A stretch of 64,000 nt of DNA, taken from contig CAMKMX010000009.1 in assembly GCA_946414025.1 (NCBI GenBank), positions 1 to 64,000 on the forward strand, in the 5' to 3' direction. Both the position numbers and the translations under genes were made by a program. How positions within the stretch are numbered: position 1 is the stretch's first letter; each line of letters begins with the position of its first letter. The stretch comes from an uncultured Fibrobacter sp. Lineage in GTDB: Bacteria; Fibrobacterota; Fibrobacteria; Fibrobacterales; Fibrobacteraceae. Under the pieces are notes generated by a model. It searched no databases. It saw nothing but the letters and a program-made list of their open reading frames with translations, and was not told the DNA's origin. Of the stretch, positions 35,377 through 42,929 are shown one piece after another.

Positions 35377-37810
35377 AACTATCATAAATTTCCTGGTAAA
35401 TCCAGTAGTTGCCCATGACGCGCTTTACGTAGTCGCGGGTTTCCCAGTAGCTGATTTCTTCGGCGCGGATATCCCAGTGCTTGCCCCGGCCTGCGGCCTG
35501 CCAGCGCTTGGTGGGCTTGGGGCCTGCATTGTAGTTGCCCAGAACATACATGTAGTCATCGCTGTATTCGGCTTTCAAGTCCACCAGGTAACGAACACCC
35601 AGGCGAATGTTCATGTAAGGGTTGAAAAGGAACAGCGGGTCAAAATCGGGAATCCCTTCTTTGGCGGCCACCATCTTGCCTGTGGCGGGCATAATCTGCA
35701 AGAGCCCGCGGGCGCCTACCGGAGAGGCAATCTCGAAATTGAAGATGGATTCCTGACGCATGACGCTATAGACGAAGAAGGGGTCAATTCGCGTTCCGGA
35801 ATGGAACTTCACCTGGTCCTTGAAGGGAATGGGATAAAGGTAATGCAGCACATCTATAGGCGGTGCCATCAGGCGACGACGATCGATATTATTCTGGAAC
35901 TGCCGTGCTAGCCTGTAGCCGGCGGCCACCTCCCCCATCTCGTAGAAGAGCTTGCCGTATTCGTACAAGAAATCCAGACGCTTGTAATTCTTGCGGCGCA
36001 CCTCGTCGTAGAGGGCAAAGGCCTCGTCGCTGAAACCGTAAAGGAACAGATCCCGAATGCGGTTGTAGCGGACCGGGTTGTAGGTGGTGTCCGGCTTGCC
36101 GATTTTCTGGGAGGCGCGAATCCACGCCAGAGTCTCTTCGGGAGACATGGCGACCCCGTGAGCATACGGGATGTCCTTCTCTTCCATCAGCTTGTATTCC
36201 GAAAGCTTCAGGCGGCTGCGGTGGGCGTAGTAGGCCAGCGGGAAATCCCGGATGCAGTCCAGATAGGCTTCACGAGCGAGGGAATCCTTGCCCAGCTTCA
36301 TGTAGGCATCTCCCAAGAACATGCGGGCCCCGCTTCCGCTCCAAAGGAACGGCTCCTTGGCCGCATCGATAAAGGCATCGACGGCCTCTTGCCATTTTTC
36401 TTGCTTGTAATAGACGAAACCGATGCGGAACTTTGCCCACTGGCGCTTCACATTGTTCTTGAACCTGCGATGGGAAAGTTTCTTGAAACACACGATGGCA
36501 CTATCGTATTTTTCGTTCTGCTCGTATTCAAAGCCTTTTATCCAGAGGTTGTTGGCGTTTTCCTTGCTGAACTGGCTTGCATCCTGTAACAGGGAATCGG
36601 TGGTCTTGATTTCTTTGGCGTATTTCTTGGCGTTGTTGCGGTACAGTTTCAAGATAGACTGCATCCACAAAGGCTTAGCCTCCACAGAATCCAACAGGAA
36701 GCGGAACTGGGCAATAGACTCGTCTTCGCGCTTCAAACTACGAAGCGTAACAGCCCGTTTTTCCCACAGGGCAATGCGGGTGTCCATGTCCAGAGTGCTG
36801 GGCGGCAAAAGCTTCTGCAGGGAGTCTTCCGACGGCGCCACCGCGGCAGACGGATTTTTCGCAAGGGCGATAGAATCCATAATGGCGATGGAATCCAGCA
36901 GAACAAGGCAAGCGGACGCCTCGTCCTTGGCGCAGGCCATCCTGGCATAGGCAATTTTTTCGGGCAGGCTTTCCGGAGTTCCCTGGACCTTGCGCAGGCG
37001 CTGAATCGCCTTGAAGGCGGAATCCTTGTAAGCCGTAGAACTGGCCAACAGCTGGATATAAAGCTTCTTGGCCTGGGCCGGCTGCTTGAACTGTTCCAAG
37101 TACAGGGCATAGCGATACTTGAGAGCGGCAGCGTCTTCGCCCTTGGGGTACTTTTCCAGGAACACCTTCAGGGAATCCGCATGGGCCGCGTCGGTAAGGC
37201 TGGTGTCCGCCATGGCGGCCTCGATACGCATACGGGAGGCGGACTTGTCAAAATCGGAATCCTTGGCGTACTTGTTCCCGAGAGCAAGGGTTGCGCGCAT
37301 CTTGGCGTAATCCCCCCGCATAAAACAGGTGCGGGCCATTCGCAAAACAACGCTCTTTTCTAGAACGGAATCCCTGCTCCGCAGAGAATCGTAGGCGGCG
37401 TAGGCGCTATCCCAAAGTTCCCTGTAATAGTAATAAGCGGCCTTCGCGAAATCCTGAACGTTTTTCGAGACGTCAAAATCCGTAGAGGCCCGCTTGGAGC
37501 GTTCTGCACGAACTACCAGGTTCTGGAAATCCTTGGGCAGAATCTTTTCTTGTTCTGCAAAAGGATCATTCAGGGGGACTGTCGAAATCAGGCTGTCGGT
37601 GGCGACAAATGTTGCGGGGAGAGAATCCTTCTTTGCCGTTGTCGGCTTAGAAACAACGGCCGTTGCGGCACTGGAAACTACGATGGCTGGGGCGGAAGCA
37701 GACGACTGGGCGACAGGGGCCGAAGAAGAGACAACTGCAGAAGATACAGCAGCGGTATCAGCAAGAGCGAAGGCGACACTAAAAAAAAGGACTGTTAAAA
37801 TTTTACTCAT
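35366..37810 (-). CDS. Soluble lytic transglycosylase with TPR-like superhelix
   Basis: The 814-residue periplasmic enzyme cleaves murein to 1,6-anhydro products. A signal peptide (ILTVLFFSVAFALADTA) is followed by a Ser/Ala-rich linker and a long helical-repeat region (about 100-620). The GH23 catalytic domain has VMRQESIFNFEIASPVGARG with the catalytic Glu near 687, then LLQIMPATG and LGNYNAGP. Size and plan match the Slt70 type plus an extra N-terminal linker. Its stop codon lies within a heptamer array. The ATG at 37810 has no obvious ribosome binding site. It is the only member of its group in the window. Confidence 0.92.
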   Translation of the reverse strand: MSKILTVLFFSVAFALADTAAVSSAVVSSSAPVAQSSASAPAIVVSSAATAVVSKPTTAKKDSLPATFVATDSLISTVPLNDPFAEQEKILPKDFQNLVVRAERSKRASTDFDVSKNVQDFAKAAYYYYRELWDSAYAAYDSLRSRDSVLEKSVVLRMARTCFMRGDYAKMRATLALGNKYAKDSDFDKSASRMRIEAAMADTSLTDAAHADSLKVFLEKYPKGEDAAALKYRYALYLEQFKQPAQAKKLYIQLLASSTAYKDSAFKAIQRLRKVQGTPESLPEKIAYARMACAKDEASACLVLLDSIAIMDSIALAKNPSAAVAPSEDSLQKLLPPSTLDMDTRIALWEKRAVTLRSLKREDESIAQFRFLLDSVEAKPLWMQSILKLYRNNAKKYAKEIKTTDSLLQDASQFSKENANNLWIKGFEYEQNEKYDSAIVCFKKLSHRRFKNNVKRQWAKFRIGFVYYKQEKWQEAVDAFIDAAKEPFLWSGSGARMFLGDAYMKLGKDSLAREAYLDCIRDFPLAYYAHRSRLKLSEYKLMEEKDIPYAHGVAMSPEETLAWIRASQKIGKPDTTYNPVRYNRIRDLFLYGFSDEAFALYDEVRRKNYKRLDFLYEYGKLFYEMGEVAAGYRLARQFQNNIDRRRLMAPPIDVLHYLYPIPFKDQVKFHSGTRIDPFFVYSVMRQESIFNFEIASPVGARGLLQIMPATGKMVAAKEGIPDFDPLFLFNPYMNIRLGVRYLVDLKAEYSDDYMYVLGNYNAGPKPTKRWQAAGRGKHWDIRAEEISYWETRDYVKRVMGNYWIYQEIYDSSDF

Positions 37811-37839
37811 TCTGGTTTACGTCATGCGGTGCATCGTAT

Positions 37840-37874
37840 GTGTAGGTTGTAGGTGTTAGGTTTTAGGCGTTAGG
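37840..37874. repeat. Heptamer array, CCTAACN type on the minus strand
   Basis: GTGTAGG, TTGTAGG, TGTTAGG, TTTTAGG, CGTTAGG are five units; each reads as CCTAACN-like text on the minus strand, the complement of the CTAACCC family. It lies 30 bases upstream of the lytic transglycosylase ATG. The 168-base gap here also contains a REP-like palindrome and another array. Confidence 0.75.
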
Positions 37875-37917
37875 GCTGATAGAGATAATTAGATGTCATT
37901 TCAAACATCTCTAGCAG

Positions 37918-37941
37918 ATCCTCGCCTACGCGAGGATGACA
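37918..37941 (+). repeat. REP-like palindrome ending in ATGACA
   Basis: ATCCTCGC-CTAC-GCGAGGAT forms a perfect 8-bp stem with a 4-base loop, followed by GACA. It lies between two heptamer arrays in the gap between ptsI and the lytic transglycosylase gene. Confidence 0.8.
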
Positions 37942-37946
37942 TCTGG

Positions 37947-37981
37947 CATCACTCACACCACACATTTCACATTCCACATTA
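37947..37981. repeat. Heptamer array, CACATTN type, containing a stop codon
   Basis: CATCACT, CACACCA, CACATTT, CACATTC, CACATTA are five 7-bp units. TTA at the end of the last unit (37979-37981) is the TAA stop of the ptsI gene on the minus strand. Confidence 0.85.
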
Positions 37982-39814
37982 TTTCCCATCCACCTGGCCC
38001 ACAAAGCTGGAAATACCCAAGTCCGTAATGGTCTGGGCATACTTCTTGTGCATATACTCGTTCACGTTGTCGGAATCGTCCATCTGCAAAACGGTCAGGG
38101 CGGACTCGCGAACGTCTTCGTAGTTGATGGAACGGATAATCTTCTTGGTGGCCATAACGCTCCAGGGCGTCATGGAAAGTTCATCTACGCCAAGCCCAAC
38201 GAGCAAAAGCACACTCATGGGGTCCGCACTCATTTCGCCGCAAACCGCCACAGGAATCCCCTCGCGGTGCGCCGCCATCACCACACGGTTGATCATGTGC
38301 AGAATGGCCGGATGGTGAGGTTGGAACATTTCGGTGATAAGTTCGTTGGTCCGGTCCACCGCCAAGGTAAACTGGATAAGGTCGTTTGTACCGATGCTGA
38401 AGAAATCCACTTCCTTGGCAAGCAGGTCCACAAGCATCACGGCGGCAGGCACTTCTATCATGGCTCCAATCTTGATATTGCCTACCTGCACTCCTTCGGC
38501 CTTCAGCTCGTCGGCACAGCGCTTGATATACGCCTTCGCCTTGCGGAGTTCGTTGAGCCCGGAAATCATGGGCAACAAAATCCGGAGGTTCCCGCTCTTG
38601 TTGGCCCGGAGCAACGCCCGCAATTGCGTACAGAAAATGTCTTCGCGGCTAAGGCACACGCGGATAGAGCGCCAGCCCATAAAGGGGTTGGCCTCGTTCA
38701 CGGCGGTAAGGCCCGCCACCAGCTTATCACCACCGGCATCCAGGGTGCGGATCGTCACCGGACAGGGCGACATGGTAGAAAGGATTTCTTCGTAGGCTGT
38801 TTCCTGCTCGCTTTCGGTGGGAGCGTCTTTCTGAAAGAACAAGAATTCCGAACGGTAAAGACCGATACCTGTGGCTCCGAAATCTGTGACCTTCGATGCT
38901 TCCGACGGAAGTTCGATGTTGGCGTGGAGCGTAATGTACTTGCCGTCCCGGGTCATGGGCTCCAGACGGCGCATGGTGAACAGTTCCCGGCGCTGGCGTT
39001 CAAAGACCTCTTGCCGTTCGTGGAACTTGCGGATGTCCTCTTCGTCCGGGTTGACAATGACCATGCCGCCGGTACCATCTACAATGATGGTGTCACCGGC
39101 GTTCACCTGGGCAGCTACGTTCCTAAGGCCCGACACCGCCGGAATCTGCAACGACCTGGCAAGAATTGCCACGTGGCTCGTACGGCCACCCGTATCCATC
39201 ACCAGGGCGCTGACCTGACCGGGCTTGATGGCAATGAGCATGCTGGGCATGATTTCGTGAGCCGCCAGCACCACGCCCTGTTCCAGAGCTACGTCCTCCA
39301 GTACCGGACCGGAATCGTCCAGGGCGGTCATCAGGCGGTTATACAAGTCCCGAAGGTCTGCCGCCTTGTCCCGCATGGCCGGGGAATTGATCTTCTCGAA
39401 TTTTTCGATGTAGTTGCCCAGCACCACGTGCACCGACCAGCGGGCCGTCTTGTGCTTTTTCTTGACCATTTCCAGGACGCCGTTCACCAGGCCCGGGTCC
39501 TGCAAAATCATCAGGTGGGTTGCAAATATCAAGCTGTCGTGGACGCCGGTGCGGGTCTCGGAGATTTCCTTGATCTGGCTGATTTCTTTTGCCGTCTTGC
39601 TCACGGCCTTCAAGAACAGCTGTTCTTCGGTGGTGACCCGGCTTTCGGGAATGGACTCCTCGACGACGGAAATTTCCCTGTTGGTAATCGGGAAAACTTT
39701 GCCCATGGCAAAGCCCGGCGACGCAGGAACGCCAACCAATACAATGCGTAATGGTTTCTTGGATGTCTTGGAGCTAGAAGACCCCTTAGCCTGCTTCTTC
39801 GTTGAAGTTGTCAT
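37979..39814 (-). CDS. ptsI: Phosphoenolpyruvate-protein phosphotransferase (PTS enzyme I)
   Basis: The 611-residue cytoplasmic enzyme transfers phosphate from PEP to HPr. After a Ser/Lys-rich N-terminal extension of about 20 residues come the N-terminal helical domain and the phosphohistidine motif GGRTSHVAILAR (about H214). The PEP-binding barrel follows, with GLYRSEFLFF, MIEVPAAVMLVD, FSIGTNDLIQ and the catalytic cysteine in CGEMSADP. The basic extension is unusual for the family. It overlaps ptsH by 29 bases, with GGAG inside ptsH as ribosome binding site. No sugar-specific EII is present here, so a regulatory PTS or an unlinked permease is possible. Confidence 0.95.
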   Translation of the reverse strand: MTTSTKKQAKGSSSSKTSKKPLRIVLVGVPASPGFAMGKVFPITNREISVVEESIPESRVTTEEQLFLKAVSKTAKEISQIKEISETRTGVHDSLIFATHLMILQDPGLVNGVLEMVKKKHKTARWSVHVVLGNYIEKFEKINSPAMRDKAADLRDLYNRLMTALDDSGPVLEDVALEQGVVLAAHEIMPSMLIAIKPGQVSALVMDTGGRTSHVAILARSLQIPAVSGLRNVAAQVNAGDTIIVDGTGGMVIVNPDEEDIRKFHERQEVFERQRRELFTMRRLEPMTRDGKYITLHANIELPSEASKVTDFGATGIGLYRSEFLFFQKDAPTESEQETAYEEILSTMSPCPVTIRTLDAGGDKLVAGLTAVNEANPFMGWRSIRVCLSREDIFCTQLRALLRANKSGNLRILLPMISGLNELRKAKAYIKRCADELKAEGVQVGNIKIGAMIEVPAAVMLVDLLAKEVDFFSIGTNDLIQFTLAVDRTNELITEMFQPHHPAILHMINRVVMAAHREGIPVAVCGEMSADPMSVLLLVGLGVDELSMTPWSVMATKKIIRSINYEDVRESALTVLQMDDSDNVNEYMHKKYAQTITDLGISSFVGQVDGK

Positions 39815-40058
39815 GGAATAACTGCTCCAACTTCTGCACGACCAGTTCTTCGTCTTCGCCGTCCACCTCGAACTTCACCTCGGAACCCAGGGGAATGGCC
39901 AGCATCATCACGTTCAAAATGCTCTTGGCATTGGCCTTAGAACCATCAAAAATTATGGAGACATCACTCTTGGCAGGTCCCGTAATATCAACAATCATCC
40001 CCGCAGGGCGGGCATGAACACCAAGTTTATTGGTCACCGTAAGCGTCTTTACAATCAT
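39786..40058 (-). CDS. ptsH: Phosphocarrier protein HPr
   Basis: The 90-residue protein carries phosphate between enzyme I and EII or regulators. The active-site histidine is in GVHARPAGMI (about H15-16), and the regulatory serine segment is ANAKSILNVMML. The latter resembles the Ser46 site used by HPr kinase, so serine phosphorylation is possible. It ends inside the start of ptsI and begins 6 bases after the MCE-protein gene, forming an MCE-ptsH-ptsI cluster. Confidence 0.95.
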   Translation of the reverse strand: MIVKTLTVTNKLGVHARPAGMIVDITGPAKSDVSIIFDGSKANAKSILNVMMLAIPLGSEVKFEVDGEDEELVVQKLEQLFHDNFNEEAG

Positions 40059-40064
40059 AGCCCC

Positions 40065-40973
40065 TCAGAAAATATCCACGTTGATGTCAAGACCATCGTT
40101 CAAGATGACCCTGAACAGGCTGTCGGCGGAATGGACTGTCTTGACCAGGTCGTCGTGCAGCTTGCGGTCCGAAAGCAGGGCGCCCACCGTATTCTCCTTG
40201 GACTGGACCTTGGCAATGAGTTCGTCCAGGTGCTTGGTGACACCTTCCAGTTCGGCAATCAAGTTGTTGGCATTTCCGATAACCACATCCGTATTGGCAA
40301 AAAGGTTGTCGATAGGTGGTTTGACGCCATCGACCAGGTTGCCCACCTTGAGAGTCACCTCGTTCAGGCCGGCCAGGCTCTTCTTGAGCTCGGGGTCCGT
40401 GGTGTTCACAAGCTCCATCAGGCGGTCTTCCAAAGTTTCCGCCTTCACGAGAAGCGTGTTGAACCTGTCCTGGAAATCCTCGCTGGCGATGGTGCCCTTC
40501 AGGGCCCGCTTCACGGATTCCAGCAAGACCTTGGTGCTGTCACAAACTTCGCCCGCCAGACCGAGGGCCTCAGCGATGCCGGCGTCGAACTGGCCCGTAA
40601 TGGTGTCACCCGGCTCAAAATACTCCTCGGAGTCCCCGAGAATCATGCCAATCTGGCGTTCGCCCATGATACCGATGTTCTGGACCCGGATTTCGGAATC
40701 CTTGGGAATCATCACATCGGTGCGGAGACGGATAGTCACCACCACGCGATGGCCTGCAAGCTCGATGCTTTCCACCTTGCCCAGCTTGACGCCATTGACC
40801 TTAACCGGGTCGTCCAGCACAAGGGTACTGACCTGGGTAAACCGCAGGTGGAAGGTGTTAAACGTCTCTCGCGGGTCCTTCTCGTTCAAGAAGAACATGC
40901 CGAAAACCAAGATGACGATAGCCAACAGGACGACAAGACCGACAGAGAAGTAAAGTGTGGTATTCTTCTTCAT
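40065..40973 (-). CDS. MCE/MlaD-family substrate-binding protein
   Basis: The 302-residue protein is anchored by one N-terminal membrane segment (about 8-28). The MCE domain follows at about 40-115 (LDDPVKVNGVKLGKVESIEL, then VQNIGIMGERQIGM). The rest is a long helical tail. MCE proteins form hexamers in the periplasm and move lipids between membranes, as MlaD does. The usual partner ATPase (MlaF) and permease (MlaE) are not next to it. TATTTTAAGG upstream suggests its own promoter and ribosome binding site. Confidence 0.9.
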   Translation of the reverse strand: MKKNTTLYFSVGLVVLLAIVILVFGMFFLNEKDPRETFNTFHLRFTQVSTLVLDDPVKVNGVKLGKVESIELAGHRVVVTIRLRTDVMIPKDSEIRVQNIGIMGERQIGMILGDSEEYFEPGDTITGQFDAGIAEALGLAGEVCDSTKVLLESVKRALKGTIASEDFQDRFNTLLVKAETLEDRLMELVNTTDPELKKSLAGLNEVTLKVGNLVDGVKPPIDNLFANTDVVIGNANNLIAELEGVTKHLDELIAKVQSKENTVGALLSDRKLHDDLVKTVHSADSLFRVILNDGLDINVDIF

Positions 40974-41057
40974 TTCTGCCTTAAAATAGCATTTTTACCA
41001 TAATCTACACAAAGAAATCTTCTAAACAAGGGCTTTTCATTCATTCTCTTGGTTCTT

Positions 41058-41085
41058 AAATCCGAATTCCGAACCCCGAATTACC
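41058..41085. repeat. Heptamer array, AATTCCG type, containing a stop codon
   Basis: AAATCCG, AATTCCG, AACCCCG, AATTACC are four 7-bp units. TTA at 41081-41083 is the TAA stop of the TrmH-like gene. Confidence 0.8.
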
Positions 41086-41737
41086 CCTCTACCCGGACAA
41101 TGGGGCTGTTATTCTCGATGCCGTTCACGTGCCGGTCCAGGTAGTCATAGAGCAGGGCATCCCTTTCTGCCTGGGGGAGCAGGAATTTTTCACGGCCCTC
41201 CCGCTGCATGAAAATGTCCAGGTAGGTCATAAGCACACCGCCCGCCACGGAGACGTTCATGGATTCCGTAATGCCGTACTGGGGCAGTTTGAATTCGTAG
41301 TCCGCATGTGCCAGGGTGTCGGGGTGGTTCCCGTGGAACTCGCTCCCCAGGTAAAAGGCCGTAGGCTGACTCAGGTCCAGATCCAAAACCGAATTGGTGG
41401 TGTTGGTGCTGGCCACTGCAATCTTGTAGCCCTTGGCACGGAGCTTTTCCATACAGAGCATGCGTTTCTTGTACAGGTAGATGGACATCCACTTGTAGGA
41501 GCCCTTCAAGATGGACTTGTTCACGCTGTAGGCGTTGTCCTCTTCGATGACGTGGACATCCTGCAAGCCGAAAACCTCTGCGGTGCGGATAACGGCGGAA
41601 ATATTGTGGGGGTCGAACAGGTCTTCCAGCACCATGCAGAAATGGCGGGTACGGCGGTTTACCACGCCAGTCAGGAGTTCCCGACGGCGGTCCGTGACCC
41701 GTGCAAGCAAACTTTCTAAACTTTCCTTTTCGCTCAT
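41081..41737 (-). CDS. SpoU-family RNA 2'-O-methyltransferase, TrmH-like
   Basis: The 218-residue enzyme probably methylates the ribose of a tRNA guanosine (G18 in TrmH) using S-adenosylmethionine. It shows all three SPOUT motifs: DPHNISAVIRTAEVFG, then AFYLGSEFHG, and the knot motif ESMNVSVAGGVLMTYLDI. Length fits TrmH (229 aa in E. coli) and there is no extra N-terminal RNA-binding domain as in RlmB. AAGGA precedes the ATG at 41737. The exact target nucleotide is inferred. Confidence 0.88.
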   Translation of the reverse strand: MSEKESLESLLARVTDRRRELLTGVVNRRTRHFCMVLEDLFDPHNISAVIRTAEVFGLQDVHVIEEDNAYSVNKSILKGSYKWMSIYLYKKRMLCMEKLRAKGYKIAVASTNTTNSVLDLDLSQPTAFYLGSEFHGNHPDTLAHADYEFKLPQYGITESMNVSVAGGVLMTYLDIFMQREGREKFLLPQAERDALLYDYLDRHVNGIENNSPIVRVEG

Positions 41738-41792
41738 AAATTTTCCTTTTTAATCTCTTTTTTTTCAATCCTAACACTTCACCATCAAGCGG

Positions 41793-41840
41793 ATCCTCGT
41801 GATTCTATCGCTGCGCTCCAGAATGACAGCGAGGATGACA
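41793..41840 (+). repeat. Nested pair of REP-like palindromes
   Basis: Outer arms ATCCTCG (41793-41799) and CGAGGAT (41830-41836), followed by GACA, enclose a second unit. That unit has arms ATTCT (41802-41806) and AGAAT (41820-41824) with its own GACA tail. One copy has apparently inserted into the loop of another. Confidence 0.75.
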
Positions 41841-41859
41841 CCTCTTGAGACCAGCTTTA

Positions 41860-41908
41860 CTAACCCCTAAATCCTATCCCCTAAATCCTAACCCCTATTA
41901 CCTATTCT
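41860..41908. repeat. Heptamer array, CTAACCC type, containing a stop codon
   Basis: Seven units CTAACCC, CTAAATC, CTATCCC, CTAAATC, CTAACCC, CTATTAC, CTATTCT. CTA of the last unit (41902-41904) is the TAG stop of the minus-strand gene that ends here. It is the same arrangement as at 4361-4423. Confidence 0.9.
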
Positions 41909-42915
41909 TTCACCTGCAGCGGCACAGGGACTTCCTTGGCCTGCCGACGCTGAATCTGCAACTTTTCAAAGTCTCCCAACTTCCAGGGCGCGCCGTTTAC
42001 CACGTTCTCGAAATCCAGAATGTACTGCACGTTCTCCATGGACTTGAGAGAAGCGCTCTTGAGCATGGGCTCCTTGTTTCCGCCAAAGTATTCTCCCGAC
42101 GACTTCTTGATATCCTTGACGATGTGGTCAATCTTGTCGCCTACCACGCTCTTGAAAACCCGCATCTGCATAATGGAATTCAACACGGAATTCCCGGGGA
42201 ATACGATAGCCGTTAACTTGTACCGAATTTCCTTGTCGGAGACGGGGTCCATGTCCAGGTAGGCCACAGCCGTTCCGTGCAGCGACCACTTGAGGACCTG
42301 GGCGTGTCCATACCCGAAAAACACGTTCCGCATGCCGAGCTTCTGCCCAGCACTATCCTGCAGGGCCCAGAAGAATTCACCCGAAAGGCTCCGGCCGTTG
42401 CTACCGCTGAAGAACCGCCTGTCCTTGCTGGTGTATTCTAGCCGGTAGTTCGTACCCAAGTAGGCGTTGATAAGTTCTGCCGTAAAGGGCATGTTGTCGA
42501 ACAAATAACTGATGACATTTTGCCCCAGAGGAAGCGTACCCTTGTTCTCGTAAATGGCGCGGTACTGTCGGCCTAATCTGGAATAGATTTCCGTCGCTCC
42601 CGTAATTTTGGGATCTGCAGGCAAGCCCCGCTTGGTAATTTCTACAAAGGGGGCGCAGAACTCCTCGTTGTACTTGACCTTGGGCCAAGGTTTCTGATCT
42701 TCTTCTGTACAAAAACCGTAATCGATGTTCAGGCATTTCTTGACACCGGAACAGAGGGAACGGAATCCCTCTTCGCCGCCGGACTTTTCGATCATGCGCT
42801 TGCGGCCGATTTCTTTCATCAAGGCTTCGCGCTTGCTTTCGGGCGAATCTGCGGCAAACGCCTCTGCACAGGCAAAGGCCAACAGCATCAAGAAAACAAG
42901 AACTCGCCTACCCAC
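41902..42915 (-). CDS. Secreted protein of unknown function
   Basis: The 337-residue protein has a signal peptide (VLVFLMLLAFACAEAFA) and no family that I recognise. Visible features are four cysteines between about 50 and 95 (LCSGVKKCLNIDYGFC and EFCAPFV), probably disulphide-bonded, and a C-terminal basic stretch (QIQRRQAKEVPVPLQ). It starts with GTG at 42915, with AAGGA upstream, 14 bases after the M16-like gene. Co-transcription with that lipoprotein gene suggests a shared envelope role. Confidence 0.7.
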   Translation of the reverse strand: MGRRVLVFLMLLAFACAEAFAADSPESKREALMKEIGRKRMIEKSGGEEGFRSLCSGVKKCLNIDYGFCTEEDQKPWPKVKYNEEFCAPFVEITKRGLPADPKITGATEIYSRLGRQYRAIYENKGTLPLGQNVISYLFDNMPFTAELINAYLGTNYRLEYTSKDRRFFSGSNGRSLSGEFFWALQDSAGQKLGMRNVFFGYGHAQVLKWSLHGTAVAYLDMDPVSDKEIRYKLTAIVFPGNSVLNSIMQMRVFKSVVGDKIDHIVKDIKKSSGEYFGGNKEPMLKSASLKSMENVQYILDFENVVNGAPWKLGDFEKLQIQRRQAKEVPVPLQVKE

Positions 42916-42929
42916 AGGAATCCTTTTGG

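Noticed and set aside
38048..39751. 567-codon open frame opposite ptsI
   Set aside because: Antisense shadow; ptsI on the other strand is unambiguous.
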